Below, piece after piece: positions 41,043 through 50,751 of a stretch of 64,000 nt of DNA (positions are counted from its first letter, which is position 1; each line of letters starts with the position of its first letter). This stretch comes from Flavobacterium azizsancarii. GTDB taxonomy: Bacteria; Bacteroidota; Bacteroidia; Flavobacteriales; Flavobacteriaceae. The position numbers and the translations under genes were made by a program. The stretch covers positions 1-64,000 of the forward strand of contig NZ_JAMZNK010000001.1 in the NCBI RefSeq assembly GCF_027980145.1, in the 5' to 3' direction. The notes under the pieces were generated by a model, which had not been told where the DNA came from, made no database searches, and was given only the letters and a program-made list of their open reading frames with translations.

Positions 41043-41468
41043 TTATTCTTTATTTTCTGGGAAAGTATCATGATATCTGAATGCAACATTCATATCTAAT
41101 ACTATTGTAGTGTCTTTTTTTAAAATTTTTACAAATCTTGAACTTGCTTTTTTTGCTAATGAATCGCCTACTTCAGCTTTTTCCCAAAGTGTTGAATAAC
41201 CAAATACTTCGCTGAAGTCTTTTAGTTTAAAAGTGGGAGACATTCTATTATCTTTATTTAAGTGTTTTTTTATAATTAATCCTGAAAATTTTTCATCAAA
41301 CATATCTTTGTACGCGTCTTTACAAATTTTTGCATCGTTTGAAAAATATGAACAGGTACAAAAAAATATTGAAAAAAAGAGCATTACAATAAAACCTTGA
41401 TATATTGGTTTCAATCTTTCAAAGTTAAAGTCTAAGATAACAGTTAAAAATTTATCAAAAGAAGACAT
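41043..41468 (-). CDS. Small membrane-anchored protein, unknown function
   Basis: A 141-residue protein with one hydrophobic helix near residues 25-40 (GFIVMLFFSIFFCTCSYF) after a cytoplasmic lead. The rest is a charged external domain (KASSRFVKILKKDTTIVLDM). It is coded 4 bases before hemF. No known family; it may be a lineage-specific gene in the hem region. Confidence 0.6.
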   Translation of the reverse strand: MSSFDKFLTVILDFNFERLKPIYQGFIVMLFFSIFFCTCSYFSNDAKICKDAYKDMFDEKFSGLIIKKHLNKDNRMSPTFKLKDFSEVFGYSTLWEKAEVGDSLAKKASSRFVKILKKDTTIVLDMNVAFRYHDTFPENKE

Positions 41469-41483
41469 TAATTTTTTTTTAGT

Positions 41484-42035
41484 TTATCTTTCATTGCTAT
41501 AATATTCTGATTTGAGAAGGCCAAAATAAACGACATCTTCTAATGTTCCGTCGCTGCTTTTAAATTCTTCGCGCAAAATGCCTTCTTGTTTAAAATTATG
41601 TTTTAATGCAATTCGTTGGCTTGCTAAATTAATTTCTGAAGTACAGATAAAAACCTTGTTCATCTTCAATTCGTTGAAACAAAATTCAAGTGCTTTCAAA
41701 ACCATATTTGATGTAATCCCTTTTCCTTGATAATCTTCGTCAACAAAATAACCTAATTCACATTTTGAAATGCGGTAATCAATTGTTTTTACACACAAAT
41801 AACCAATTAAAGCATTGGTTTTAATGTCTCTTGCGTAAAAATAAAAACCTTCGTTATTTTTTTCTTTTTCAAGGCTTACAGCAAGAAAATCTTCTGCTTT
41901 TTTTAATGAATCAGAATTGGCCAAAGTCACCGGAAAAGTTTTTCCAATATGATTGCTATTCTTTTCGATGAGGTTATAAAATTCCTCAGGAAGAATATCG
42001 TTTATCGTTTCTGTTTTCCAATCGGTAAAACTCAT
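41484..42035 (-). CDS. GNAT acetyltransferase (RimJ/RimL type)
   Basis: A 183-residue protein with GNAT motifs: GYLCVKTIDYRISKCELGYF, then VDEDYQGKGITSNMVLKALE (the acetyl-CoA-binding Q-x2-G-x-G/A turn, here YQGKGI) and SEINLASQRIALKHNFKQEG. The ending, REEFKSSDGTLEDVVYFGLL, is that of the RimJ/RimL group acting on protein N-termini or small amines. Substrate cannot be deduced. Confidence 0.88.
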   Translation of the reverse strand: MSFTDWKTETINDILPEEFYNLIEKNSNHIGKTFPVTLANSDSLKKAEDFLAVSLEKEKNNEGFYFYARDIKTNALIGYLCVKTIDYRISKCELGYFVDEDYQGKGITSNMVLKALEFCFNELKMNKVFICTSEINLASQRIALKHNFKQEGILREEFKSSDGTLEDVVYFGLLKSEYYSNER

Positions 42036-42037
42036 CT

Positions 42038-42415
42038 TTACTTGTTTTTAACTGAAGTAATTTTGGTATTTATACCAAATGAAAAAACCTTGCTTTCCTT
42101 TTGAATATATTGGTAAATGGCAAGTGCCTTACCTGAAAAATCAAATTGTTTTTCTTGGGATAGACCAATTAATATATCCGCAAATTCTTCCTGCTGATTC
42201 CAATCTAAGTGGCATTGCTGTAACAGAATTATCAGTTCTTCTTCTGGTATTTCGATTGTTCTTTGTAAACTTAAACCAAAGCTTTTTAATTGCTCATCTA
42301 TAAGAGCTGTATCTTCTGCATTCCAAAATTTAGGGACAAAAATTAAAGCATGCAAAGTTCGTAGAGTATTCTCTATTCTGATACTTTCTTTATCTCTTAG
42401 ACCTTTGTTGAGCAT
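42038..42415 (-). CDS. Protein of unknown function
   Basis: A 125-residue helical protein (TLRTLHALIFVPKFWNAEDT, then HLDWNQQEEFADILIGLSQE). It is coded between the membrane protein and the acetyltransferase with 2-3 base gaps, so it is co-transcribed. No motif recognised. Confidence 0.6.
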   Translation of the reverse strand: MLNKGLRDKESIRIENTLRTLHALIFVPKFWNAEDTALIDEQLKSFGLSLQRTIEIPEEELIILLQQCHLDWNQQEEFADILIGLSQEKQFDFSGKALAIYQYIQKESKVFSFGINTKITSVKNK

Positions 42416-42418
42416 GAT

Positions 42419-43117
42419 TTATTGTTTTTTATCCGATTTAAAATTCTGATCGTATGTTGTTCTGCTAAATATTAATTTGCTATCCTGAAAAAGATCATTA
42501 TTTCTATTGCCAATCTTTTTTATAATTCGATAAACAAAATATAAAACCGGTAATGAATAATATATAAAGCCCATACATATAGGTACATAAGGCTTCTCTG
42601 TAAATAATCCCCCCGCTTTGATAGTATCAAAATAATGAGATTTTTCTAAAAAATCATCTGTTAATCCTAATTTTGGAATTAACCCATTTCCAAATGATAC
42701 AGCAAAGATTAGAAAGAAATAAAATATTGCTTTTGTAACAGATTTACCTATTTGCATCGCTCTGACTTCCAGACTCACATCTGAAAAAGCAAATCGCATT
42801 CGGTTTAAAACCGTTAACAAATAAATATATAAAATATTTGTATTGATTACAGAATGATTAAAAGCTAATGCAAATAATCCATACATAGGAAAAAATACAA
42901 AAAGGGATAATTTTTTAGGCATAACCGCCATAAAAACTCCGGAATGAACCATAATAAATTCAAAAGCCATTAAAATAGCTAAATCATTTATAAGACTTAC
43001 CGGATGTTGTTCCGGATGCATCCAAACCATCAAAAAAATAGTCGCATAATACGCCTGAAATCCATATTCTACAAAAGAAAATGGCGAGTTTTTAGTGAAG
43101 TTTATGTTTGCAAACAT
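42419..43117 (-). CDS. Polytopic membrane protein, unknown function
   Basis: A 232-residue protein with about five hydrophobic helices (for example AYYATIFLMVWMHP, LFVFFPMYGLFALAF, IFYFFLIFAVSFGNGLI and GFIYYSLPVLYFVY). The C-terminus is cytoplasmic and basic. First gene of a five-gene run after hemE. No family I can name. Confidence 0.6.
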   Translation of the reverse strand: MFANINFTKNSPFSFVEYGFQAYYATIFLMVWMHPEQHPVSLINDLAILMAFEFIMVHSGVFMAVMPKKLSLFVFFPMYGLFALAFNHSVINTNILYIYLLTVLNRMRFAFSDVSLEVRAMQIGKSVTKAIFYFFLIFAVSFGNGLIPKLGLTDDFLEKSHYFDTIKAGGLFTEKPYVPICMGFIYYSLPVLYFVYRIIKKIGNRNNDLFQDSKLIFSRTTYDQNFKSDKKQ

Positions 43118-43138
43118 CTAACAGGTGGTTTTTTAAGC

Positions 43139-43189
43139 TTCCAGTCTCAGTTTTTCAGATTTAACTGAGAATGAAAACCGAGACTGGAA
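43139..43189. repeat. Intergenic inverted repeat (TTCCAGTCTC)
   Basis: TTCCAGTCTC (43139-43148) and GAGACTGGAA (43180-43189) are perfect complements. Inner bases pair partially, so the stem is longer but imperfect. It stands between hemE and the membrane gene and may act as attenuator or terminator; there is no clean T run. Confidence 0.65.
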
Positions 43190-43194
43190 ACTAG

Positions 43195-44220
43195 TTAGTT
43201 CCCGTATTCCTTAACCGCGTCAATAAACGCTTTAGCATGGTCTACGGGGATATTTGGTAAAATTCCGTGACCTAAATTTACAATATATTTATCTTTTCCG
43301 AACTCGTCGATCATTTCGTGAACCATTTTTTTGATTGTTGGAATTGGAGAAAGCAATCTTGAAGGATCAAAATTTCCTTGTAAAGTAATATTTCCACCAG
43401 ACAAATAACGAGCATTTCTTGGTGAACATGTCCAGTCTACACCCAATGCCGAAGCTCTACTTTTACCCATTTCGCCAAGAGCAAACCAACATCCTTTTCC
43501 GAAAACGATAACCGGAGCATGATCTGCCAAAGCTTCAACGATTTGGTTGATGTATTTCCATGAAAACTCCTGATAATCAACCGGAGAAAGCATTCCTCCC
43601 CAAGAATCAAAAATCTGAACGGCATCAACTCCCGCTTTTACTTTTTCTTTTAAGTATAAAATAGTAGTATCTGTAATTTTTTGTAATAAAGTATGAGCTG
43701 CAGCAGGGTTTGAGAAAGCGAAACCTTTTGCGGTATCAAAACTCTTAGAACCTTTTCCTTCAACCGCATAACAGAAGATTGTCCAAGGAGAACCAGCGAA
43801 ACCAATTAATGGCACTTCGTCGTTCAGCATTTCTTTAGTCAATTTGATCGCATCCATTACATAACCTAAACTTTCCTGAATGTCCGGAACGTAAACGCGG
43901 TGAACATCAGCCAATGAACGAATTGGGTTTGGTAAAAACGGACCAAAATTTTCTTTCATTAAAACTTCGATTCCCATTGCTTGCGGAATTACAAGAATAT
44001 CCGAGAATAAAATCGCTGCATCAGGTGCAATTCTGCGAATAGGCTGAACAGTAATTTCGGCAGCTAATTCAGGAGTTTGACATCTTGTAAAGAAATCATA
44101 TTTATCACGCAAAGCGATAAATTCCGGTAAATATCTTCCGGCTTGACGCATCATCCATACTGGCGGACGTTGAACAGTTTCTCCTTTTAATGCTTTTAAA
44201 AATAGGTCGTTTTTTAACAT
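43195..44220 (-). CDS. hemE: Uroporphyrinogen decarboxylase
   Basis: A 341-residue enzyme with the signature [17 protein letters not shown] near residue 18, [12 protein letters not shown] near 73, [16 protein letters not shown] near 140 and [20 protein letters not shown] at the C-terminus (the conserved His). It removes four carboxyl groups from uroporphyrinogen III to give coproporphyrinogen III. Full length, in line with hemD, hemC and hemA. Confidence 0.96.
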   Translation of the reverse strand: MLKNDLFLKALKGETVQRPPVWMMRQAGRYLPEFIALRDKYDFFTRCQTPELAAEITVQPIRRIAPDAAILFSDILVIPQAMGIEVLMKENFGPFLPNPIRSLADVHRVYVPDIQESLGYVMDAIKLTKEMLNDEVPLIGFAGSPWTIFCYAVEGKGSKSFDTAKGFAFSNPAAAHTLLQKITDTTILYLKEKVKAGVDAVQIFDSWGGMLSPVDYQEFSWKYINQIVEALADHAPVIVFGKGCWFALGEMGKSRASALGVDWTCSPRNARYLSGGNITLQGNFDPSRLLSPIPTIKKMVHEMIDEFGKDKYIVNLGHGILPNIPVDHAKAFIDAVKEYGN

Positions 44221-44298
44221 TGTTTTTATTGCTTTAGGCTTTAAGCTTTAGGCTTTAAGCTATGTTTAACTATAATTTTTTTGCTTATTGCCTAAGGC

Positions 44299-44973
44299 TT
44301 AAAGCTTATTGCTGTATTCAAGAATTACATCCTCGATCACATCTTCAACCGTTGGCTGATCAGCAATGACGATATTTTTTGTTATTTTATCTAAAGCTTC
44401 CGCAGTGGTTTCTCCAATACAGAAGCACTTTTCTTTCTTAATAGTATTGTCTTTCAAATAACTTTCAACGCCGGAAGGACTAAAAAATAAGATGCCATCA
44501 ACGGTATTCTTTACTTTCTGTGGCGTTAATGACGTATCATAAACCTGAATTTCGTTGAATTTCACGTCGGCCTCTTTTAGAGCTTGTGGTAAAGTTTCTC
44601 TTCTAAGATTTCCGCTAAAGAAAGTATAACTTTCATTGCGATAAATCAAAGTGATAATTTCAGCTAAATCAGCAGCATATCCAGTGTAAGCCACAACATT
44701 AAATCCGCTTTCAGATAAAAGGATTTTAGTTTTTAGGCCCACACAAAATACATTCTTGCTTTTCAGTTCTTCTGATTTTGGATCTGCTAAAACACTATGA
44801 ACCGCATTCTGACTCGTGAAAATCAGATTCTCGTTAATGTCTTTAAGCTCGAAAGGCTTGTTTTGTGTTTGAATAAAATCAGATTCAATTACTTCAATAT
44901 TGGCTTTTACCAATGCTTGTTTCTGTTCGCCCGATAGCTTTTTTGTAGATAATATTTGAATTGATTTACTCAT
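44299..44973 (-). CDS. hemD: Uroporphyrinogen-III synthase
   Basis: A 224-residue protein with two alternating alpha/beta lobes. ENLIFTSQNAVHSVLADPKS near residue 47 and GILFFSPSGVESYLKDN near 155 are the two family motifs lining the substrate cleft. It closes hydroxymethylbilane into the asymmetric uroporphyrinogen III ring. The start overlaps the hemC stop (TAATG), so the two enzymes that must work in tandem are translationally coupled. Confidence 0.9.
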   Translation of the reverse strand: MSKSIQILSTKKLSGEQKQALVKANIEVIESDFIQTQNKPFELKDINENLIFTSQNAVHSVLADPKSEELKSKNVFCVGLKTKILLSESGFNVVAYTGYAADLAEIITLIYRNESYTFFSGNLRRETLPQALKEADVKFNEIQVYDTSLTPQKVKNTVDGILFFSPSGVESYLKDNTIKKEKCFCIGETTAEALDKITKNIVIADQPTVEDVIEDVILEYSNKL

Positions 44974-45896
44974 TATTTTTTTAGTGATTCTTTAATAGAT
45001 GCCATCAATTCTGCTCCGCCATTGTTTAAAATTTCCTGTGCGGCGAAGAATCCCAGTTTTTTCCATTCTGAGATATCTACTGTTTTGTCAATTTCAAGTT
45101 TTTGTTTTCCGTCAATAGAAAGTAAAACACCTTGAAAATGCAAAGCATCTTCCTCTTCATTATAGTTTACTAAAGCTCCAATTGGTGCGGTACAGCCACC
45201 TTCAAGAGTTCTTAGAAACTGACGTTCGATATAGGTACAGATTTCAGTTTCGATATGGTTTAATTGCGAAAGTGCATCAAGTGTGTAATTGTCGTTTTCC
45301 ATTGCCACAACAAGCATTGCGCCTTGTGCAGGTGCGGGAACCATCCAATCTAGATTGATGAAATTTTCTGGTTTCAGGTTAATGCGCTCCAGACCTGCAG
45401 CAGCAAAAACAGCTCCGTCCCAGTTATTGTCTTGTAATTTTTGCATACGCGTGTTTATGTTTCCGCGTAAATCAACAACAGTATGATTAGGGTATTTGTT
45501 AAACCATTGTGCCTGGCGTCGTAAACTTCCGGTTGCAATAGTACTTGGATTGGCAAAAGCAGGATTTCCTTTATGAATTAAAATGTCCAAAACATTCGCT
45601 CTCTCCAAAACTGCCGCCTGAACAATGCCTTTTGGTAAAGCCGTTGGCACATCTTTCATAGAATGCACAGCAATATCAATATCGCCGTTGATCATAGCAA
45701 TATCCAAAGTTTTAGTGAAGATTCCGGTGATTCCAAGTTCGTAAAGAGGTTTGTCGAGAATAATATCGCCTGTAGATTTTACAGCAACAATCGAAGTTTT
45801 ATAACCTAGATCGTTTAGTCTTTTTTCGACAGTATGCGCTTGCCAAAGTGCCAATTCGCTATCGCGAGTTCCAATTCTGATTGTTTTTTCAGCCAT
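44973..45896 (-). CDS. hemC: Hydroxymethylbilane synthase (porphobilinogen deaminase)
   Basis: A 307-residue enzyme from the ATG at 45896 (MAEKTIRIGTRDSELALWQ); an ATG six codons earlier is possible. Conserved DIAVHSMKDVPTALPKG, RRQAQWFNKYPNHTVVDLRG and GGCTAPIGALV, in which the Cys carries the dipyrromethane cofactor. It links four porphobilinogens head to tail. Full length. Confidence 0.95.
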   Translation of the reverse strand: MAEKTIRIGTRDSELALWQAHTVEKRLNDLGYKTSIVAVKSTGDIILDKPLYELGITGIFTKTLDIAMINGDIDIAVHSMKDVPTALPKGIVQAAVLERANVLDILIHKGNPAFANPSTIATGSLRRQAQWFNKYPNHTVVDLRGNINTRMQKLQDNNWDGAVFAAAGLERINLKPENFINLDWMVPAPAQGAMLVVAMENDNYTLDALSQLNHIETEICTYIERQFLRTLEGGCTAPIGALVNYNEEEDALHFQGVLLSIDGKQKLEIDKTVDISEWKKLGFFAAQEILNNGGAELMASIKESLKK

Positions 45897-46010
45897 TTTG
45901 TTGAATTTCACCATATAAGTTATGTAAGATAATTTAAGCAGTTGGGTTGAAAAATAATTAACTGTTTGCTATTAAATGAACTTATTTAACTTATATGGTT
46001 TAAATTTTAT

Positions 46011-47261
46011 TTAAGATGCTTTTATTTTAAAGACTTTTTCGATCCATTCGATACTTTCATCAACCATGGTGTCGTCGTCTTTTAAGTGATTTGCGAAATG
46101 TGTAGTGATTTTTTGGATGATTCTGTTGCTGATGATTTCAGCTTGAGCTTCATTAAAATCTGCAATTTTTCGGCTTTGAAAATCTAACTCTGAAACTTTA
46201 ATAGCATTCAGTTTTTCTTTTAAAGCATTAATGGTTGGAGCAAACTTGCGTCCTTTAGTCCATGTTACAAATTCCTCTTTTACTTCCTCGATAATAGCTT
46301 CGGCAGCCGGAATGTGTAATTTTCTGTTCTCAAGAGTTTCATCTGTCAGTTGCGACAAATAATCCATGTGAATCAAGGTTACACCTTCTAATTCCTCCAC
46401 ATTTTCATGAACGTTTTTCGGGATTGATAAATCTAAAATCAATAAAGGTTTCTTTAGATTTAAAATTGCTTTGTCAACTGTTGGGTTTTGAGCGCCCGTA
46501 GCAACAACAACAACATCAGCATTTTGAAGTTCTAAGTGTAACTCCGAATAATCTTTAACAATCAAATTAAGTTTTCCGGCCAATTTCTCCGCTTTGTCCT
46601 TAGTTCTGTTGATTAAAGTGATGTGTTCGTTTTTGGTATGTTTGACAAGATTCTCGCAAGTATTTCTTCCGATTTTTCCTGTTCCGAAAAGTAAAATATT
46701 TTTATTGCCAATATCTTCTACATTTTTGATAATGTATTGTACGGATGCAAAAGAAACCGAAGTTGCGCCTGAGCTAATTTCAGTTTCATTTTTGATCTTT
46801 TTGCTTGCCTGAATCACCGCATTAACCAATCTTTCTAGGAAAGCATTTGCTAATCCCATAGACTTTGAATGGGCAAAACTGGTTTTTATTTGTGAAATAA
46901 TCTCAAAATCGCCTAAGATCTGACTGTCTAAACCAGTTCCTACGCGAAACATATGACTTATAGCTTCTTGATTTTTGTAGACAAAACCAACTTTCTGAAA
47001 AGCATCGACTGAACCGTTGCTGTTATCACAAATTAGTTTTATTAATTGAAAAGGATGTTCTGCAAAACCATAAATCTCGGTTCTGTTGCAGGTCGAAGTC
47101 ACAATTAAACTTTCTATTCCTTCTTCCTTAGCCTGTTCCAGCAAACGCGTTTTTGCAATTGCATCCAAACTAAATTTACCTCTTACCTCAGCATCGGCTT
47201 TTTTATAACTCAGACCAACTGAGTAAAAATAAAGATGTTTCGGTACGTTATTGTTTTCCAT
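46011..47261 (-). CDS. hemA: Glutamyl-tRNA reductase
   Basis: A 416-residue enzyme of the C5 pathway. The catalytic Cys 58 is in VTSTCNRTEIYGFAE. Then GTGLDSQILGDFEIISQIK near 107, an NADPH-binding fold (LLFGTGKIGRNTCENLVKH near 195) and the C-terminal dimerisation helices with a final HFANHLKDDDTMVDE. It reduces glutamyl-tRNA to glutamate semialdehyde, the first committed step. It heads the hemACDE series, divergent from the AraC regulator. Confidence 0.95.
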   Translation of the reverse strand: MENNNVPKHLYFYSVGLSYKKADAEVRGKFSLDAIAKTRLLEQAKEEGIESLIVTSTCNRTEIYGFAEHPFQLIKLICDNSNGSVDAFQKVGFVYKNQEAISHMFRVGTGLDSQILGDFEIISQIKTSFAHSKSMGLANAFLERLVNAVIQASKKIKNETEISSGATSVSFASVQYIIKNVEDIGNKNILLFGTGKIGRNTCENLVKHTKNEHITLINRTKDKAEKLAGKLNLIVKDYSELHLELQNADVVVVATGAQNPTVDKAILNLKKPLLILDLSIPKNVHENVEELEGVTLIHMDYLSQLTDETLENRKLHIPAAEAIIEEVKEEFVTWTKGRKFAPTINALKEKLNAIKVSELDFQSRKIADFNEAQAEIISNRIIQKITTHFANHLKDDDTMVDESIEWIEKVFKIKAS

Positions 47262-47489
47262 AAATTCACTTTCATAAAAGTGTCAACAAAATTATGATTA
47301 TAGTGTTTATAAAAGTAACGCTCAAAGTACTTTTTGTATCGCTACATGTTTTTTTGTTTCTAAAGAGCTGTTTTTATGCAAAAAGAAGTATTTTTGTAGC
47401 AAAATCAATTGGTTAGAAACGTTTTGTTTAGAGTGATTCTAAATAAGCTCAGGTGATTATCTTGATTTTTATTTTAAAAAAACATCGCT

Positions 47490-48362
47490 ATGAGTTCTCA
47501 GGAAATTATTAAAATTGAAGACGACTTTACGCTTATCCGTTTTCAAAACGACAGTTTAGAGCCCTTTTTCGGACAACATGAAGTAGGTAGTGGCCTGATA
47601 CAGTTTCATTTCGGGATAAAAGGGAATGCCAAATTCTTATTCAATCAAGGCAGTTATGCTTTAGATCTAAAAGAAGAAAAATCGCTCCTTTTATACAATC
47701 CGCAGAAAGAACTACCACTCAATTTAGAGTTAGCTCCAAATTCCTGGGTAATCTCAGTAATTGTCTCAATTAAGAAATTTCACGCGTTGTTTTCTGCAGA
47801 AGCAGATTATATTACTTTTTTAAGTCCTGATAATAAGGACAAAAAGTATTATAACGAAGGAAATATTAGTCCTTCTATGGCTATTGTGTTGAGTCAGCTG
47901 TTTCATTATAACCTACATCCATCAATAAAAAACCTTTATTATAAAGGAAAAGGATACGAATTGCTGAGTTTATACTTTAATAGAACCGAAGATCCAAACG
48001 CAGAACAATGTCCGTTCTTGATTGATGAAGATAATGTTTTGAAAATCCGAAAAGCCAAAGAAATCATCATCGCCAATATGGCTGAACCACCTGGATTACA
48101 GGAGTTGGCAGATGAAATTGGTTTGAATTTGAAGAAACTTAAAATGGGTTTCAAGCAAATTTATGGCGATACGGTTTACGGATTTCTATTCGATTATAAA
48201 ATGGATTTCGCCCGAAAACTACTCGACAGCGGTTCTTATAATGTAAACGAAGTAGGATTGAAAATTGGCTACAGCACCGGAAGTCACTTTATAGCGGCTT
48301 TCAAGAAAAAGTTTGCCACAACGCCTAAGAAATATTTGATGTCGATTAATACGAATGTTTAG
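47490..48362 (+). CDS. AraC-family transcription regulator in the hem cluster
   Basis: A 290-residue protein. The N-terminal cupin-like domain (HEVGSGLIQFHFGIKGNAKF) would bind a ligand. The C-terminal 100 residues form the AraC DNA-binding unit: AEPPGLQELADEIGLNLKKL, then FKQIYGDTVYGFLFDYKMDF, and NEVGLKIGYSTGSHFIAAFK. It lies divergent to hemA and upstream of hemH, so heme or iron-related regulation is a natural guess, not shown by the sequence. Confidence 0.85.
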   Translation: MSSQEIIKIEDDFTLIRFQNDSLEPFFGQHEVGSGLIQFHFGIKGNAKFLFNQGSYALDLKEEKSLLLYNPQKELPLNLELAPNSWVISVIVSIKKFHALFSAEADYITFLSPDNKDKKYYNEGNISPSMAIVLSQLFHYNLHPSIKNLYYKGKGYELLSLYFNRTEDPNAEQCPFLIDEDNVLKIRKAKEIIIANMAEPPGLQELADEIGLNLKKLKMGFKQIYGDTVYGFLFDYKMDFARKLLDSGSYNVNEVGLKIGYSTGSHFIAAFKKKFATTPKKYLMSINTNV

Positions 48363-48363
48363 A

Positions 48364-48897
48364 ATGGTAAGAAGGTATTCAATAATTTTATTGGTTTTCT
48401 TAATTATCTCTTGCAAATCAAAAGAAGAAAAAATGTTTTTTGATTTTGACAGTGTTGAATATTATTCATTGAATAAAAGTAAAGAAGAGGAAATGGGAGA
48501 GAACAATAGTAATAGCATTGATAATGGTATTTTTGATAAAATCTTTTTTGAAAATTATCCTGAGAAAGTAAATAATGCTATTTTTTACAAAACAATTAAT
48601 TCTAATGGGTTTTCTAAATTTGAGTTATCCAAAAAAGACATTCAGTATTTAAGAGATGATATTTTTTTAGAGAAATCCTCTTTAAATATGTTTGAAAATG
48701 CATATGCCTGCGCACCTCAATATAGAGATGTTTTGGTTTTTAAAAAGAATAAAGAAATCTCAGGGATAGCGAAAATATGCCTTTCCTGTCGACAGTTTTA
48801 TATAGTTAGTTCTAAAAGGGAAATTCAGATGGAAAACTTTGGAACAGAGGAAGAATATAAATCATTGGAAAAGCTATTTCAAAAATATAAAAACTAA
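48364..48897 (+). CDS. Lipoprotein, unknown function
   Basis: A protein of about 177 residues starting MVRRYSIILLVFLIISCK (an ATG three codons earlier overlaps the AraC gene). Lipobox LIISC. The mature part is acidic and helical (SLNKSKEEEMGENN) with a C-terminal QYRDVLVFKKNKEISGIAK and CLSCRQFYIVS: a Cys pair C-x2-C. Coded right after the AraC gene. No family known. Confidence 0.6.
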   Translation: MVRRYSIILLVFLIISCKSKEEKMFFDFDSVEYYSLNKSKEEEMGENNSNSIDNGIFDKIFFENYPEKVNNAIFYKTINSNGFSKFELSKKDIQYLRDDIFLEKSSLNMFENAYACAPQYRDVLVFKKNKEISGIAKICLSCRQFYIVSSKREIQMENFGTEEEYKSLEKLFQKYKN

Positions 48898-49043
48898 AAT
48901 GTTTAAAAGCATCAATTTTATATATCAGTACATAAATAAAAAAGAATAATTATCATATTTCTAAGAAGTGGCAAGTTCTACTTTTGACGAAAATTTAAAC
49001 AAATGCTTAAAGCCTAAAGCTTAAAGCGTAAAGCAAAGAATAA

Positions 49044-50057
49044 ATGAAAGGCGTATTATTAGTAAACTTAGGATCTCCGGAAAGTCCGGAACCAAAAGAT
49101 GTAAAACCGTATTTAGATGAATTTTTAATGGATAAATACGTGATCGATGTTCCGTATTTATTAAGAGCTTTATTAGTTCGTGGAATTATTTTAAGAAAAA
49201 GACCCGAAGAATCAGCTCATGCTTACAAAAAAATCTGGTGGGATGAAGGCTCTCCTTTAGTTGTGCTTTCAGAAAGAATGCAGAAAAAAGTACAGCCTTT
49301 AGTGAATGTACCGGTAGCGCTTTCTATGCGTTACGGAAGTATGACCATCGAAAAAGGACTTCAGGAATTGCATGATAAAGGAGTTACAGAAGTATTGCTT
49401 TTCCCTTTATATCCGCAATATGCCATGGCTTCGACTTTGACGATTTTAGTGAAAGCCGAAGAAATCCGTAAAAAGAAATTTCCGCAAATGACATTTACCG
49501 ATGTTCCTGCGTTTTATAATAAACCAGATTACATCAAGAATTTAGCCGATTCGATTCAGAAACATTTAGTTGGTTTTGATTACGATCATCTATTATTCTC
49601 GTACCACGGAATCCCGGAACGTCACATTCGTAAAACCGATGTGACAAAATCGCATTGTAAAATCGATGGTTCTTGTTGTAATACGCCTTCGCCGGCACAC
49701 GATTTCTGTTACCGCCATCAATGTTATGAAACTACCAGACAAGTCGTGAAATTATTAGGACTTCCGGCAGATAAATACAGCCTGACTTTTCAGTCACGTT
49801 TAGCAGGTGACAAATGGTTAGAACCTTACACAGATGTTGAAATCGATAAAATGCCAGGAAAAGGAATCAAAAATCTTGCAGTTGTAACACCAGCTTTCGT
49901 TTCAGACTGTTTAGAAACATTAGAAGAAATTGCAATGCGTGCCAAAGAAGACTTCGAGAAAAACGGAGGTGGAAATTTCTTAGCGATCCCATGTTTGAAT
50001 GACGATGACGAATGGTGTGAAACTGTTGGGAATTGGATTAACGAGTGGGCTAAATAA
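49044..50057 (+). CDS. hemH: Ferrochelatase
   Basis: A 337-residue enzyme. Conserved LVNLGSPESPEPKDVKPYLD at the start, FPLYPQYAMASTLT near residue 120, the active-site His in FSYHGIPERHIRKTD near 190, and a C-terminal catalytic Glu in SDCLETLEEIAMRAKED. Cys residues near 210-225 (CKIDGSCCN) hint at an iron-sulfur or zinc site, as seen in some bacterial ferrochelatases. It inserts iron into protoporphyrin IX. Confidence 0.95.
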   Translation: MKGVLLVNLGSPESPEPKDVKPYLDEFLMDKYVIDVPYLLRALLVRGIILRKRPEESAHAYKKIWWDEGSPLVVLSERMQKKVQPLVNVPVALSMRYGSMTIEKGLQELHDKGVTEVLLFPLYPQYAMASTLTILVKAEEIRKKKFPQMTFTDVPAFYNKPDYIKNLADSIQKHLVGFDYDHLLFSYHGIPERHIRKTDVTKSHCKIDGSCCNTPSPAHDFCYRHQCYETTRQVVKLLGLPADKYSLTFQSRLAGDKWLEPYTDVEIDKMPGKGIKNLAVVTPAFVSDCLETLEEIAMRAKEDFEKNGGGNFLAIPCLNDDDEWCETVGNWINEWAK

Positions 50058-50064
50058 TATTTGC

Positions 50065-50118
50065 TTCAAGTTTAAGGTTTCAAGTTATGATCAACTTTAA
50101 AAAAACCTTAAACTTGAA
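50065..50118. repeat. Intergenic 16-bp inverted repeat
   Basis: TTCAAGTTTAAGGTTT (50065-50080) and AAACCTTAAACTTGAA (50103-50118) are perfect complements around a 22-base loop, between hemH and hemJ. No T run follows. Such palindromes recur in other gaps of this window with other sequences. Confidence 0.8.
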
Positions 50119-50135
50119 ACTTGAAACAAATAATA

Positions 50136-50675
50136 ATGGAATACTATAACTACTTAAAATCATTACATCTTATTTTTGTAATAACCTGGTTTGCAGGTTT
50201 GTTTTATATTGTGCGTTTGTTTGTGTATCAAATAGAAGCGAATGAAAAACCATCGCCTGAAAAGGAAATTTTACAAGCGCAATACAAAATAATGACCTAC
50301 CGTTTGTGGTACATTATTACGTGGCCTTCAGCAGTTCTGGCGAGTCTTTTTGCGTTTAGTTTATTGTATCTCAATCCAGGATTAATATATTTGGATTATA
50401 TGCAGGTTAAATTTGGTTTCGTTTTTGCATTGTATTTATATCATGCAAAATGCCATCAGATTTTTAAGCAATTACAAAATGATGAGGTAAAATATTCCAA
50501 CAATTTTATGCGTTTATGGAATGAAGGTGCAACAATTATACTATTTGCAGTAGTTTTTTTAATAATTGTAAAAAGTGCCATCAACTGGATTTTCGGCGTA
50601 ATTGGAATCTTTTTATTCTCAATTATCATAATGCTTGGTTTCCGATTTTACAAAAGAATAAGAGAGAAAAAATAG
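50136..50675 (+). CDS. hemJ: Protoporphyrinogen oxidase HemJ
   Basis: A 179-residue membrane protein from the ATG at 50136; a TTG five codons upstream is less likely. It has four hydrophobic helices and the HemJ pattern: YLKSLHLIFVITWFAGLFYI with the conserved heme-ligand His, then RLFVYQIEA, and MTYRLWYIITWPSA. HemJ oxidises protoporphyrinogen IX to protoporphyrin IX. Placement after ferrochelatase supports the call, and it provides the only missing step between HemF and HemH. Confidence 0.9.
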   Translation: MEYYNYLKSLHLIFVITWFAGLFYIVRLFVYQIEANEKPSPEKEILQAQYKIMTYRLWYIITWPSAVLASLFAFSLLYLNPGLIYLDYMQVKFGFVFALYLYHAKCHQIFKQLQNDEVKYSNNFMRLWNEGATIILFAVVFLIIVKSAINWIFGVIGIFLFSIIIMLGFRFYKRIREKK

Positions 50676-50751
50676 TTTAAATTGTTAATGGTGAATTTTA
50701 AACGCACTAATAATTCATAATTAACAATTTATAATTAACAATTAAAAAAAT

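Noticed and set aside
41039..41089. Longer start for hemF
   Set aside because: It runs into the upstream gene; MKDKFYAYIQ matches the usual family start.
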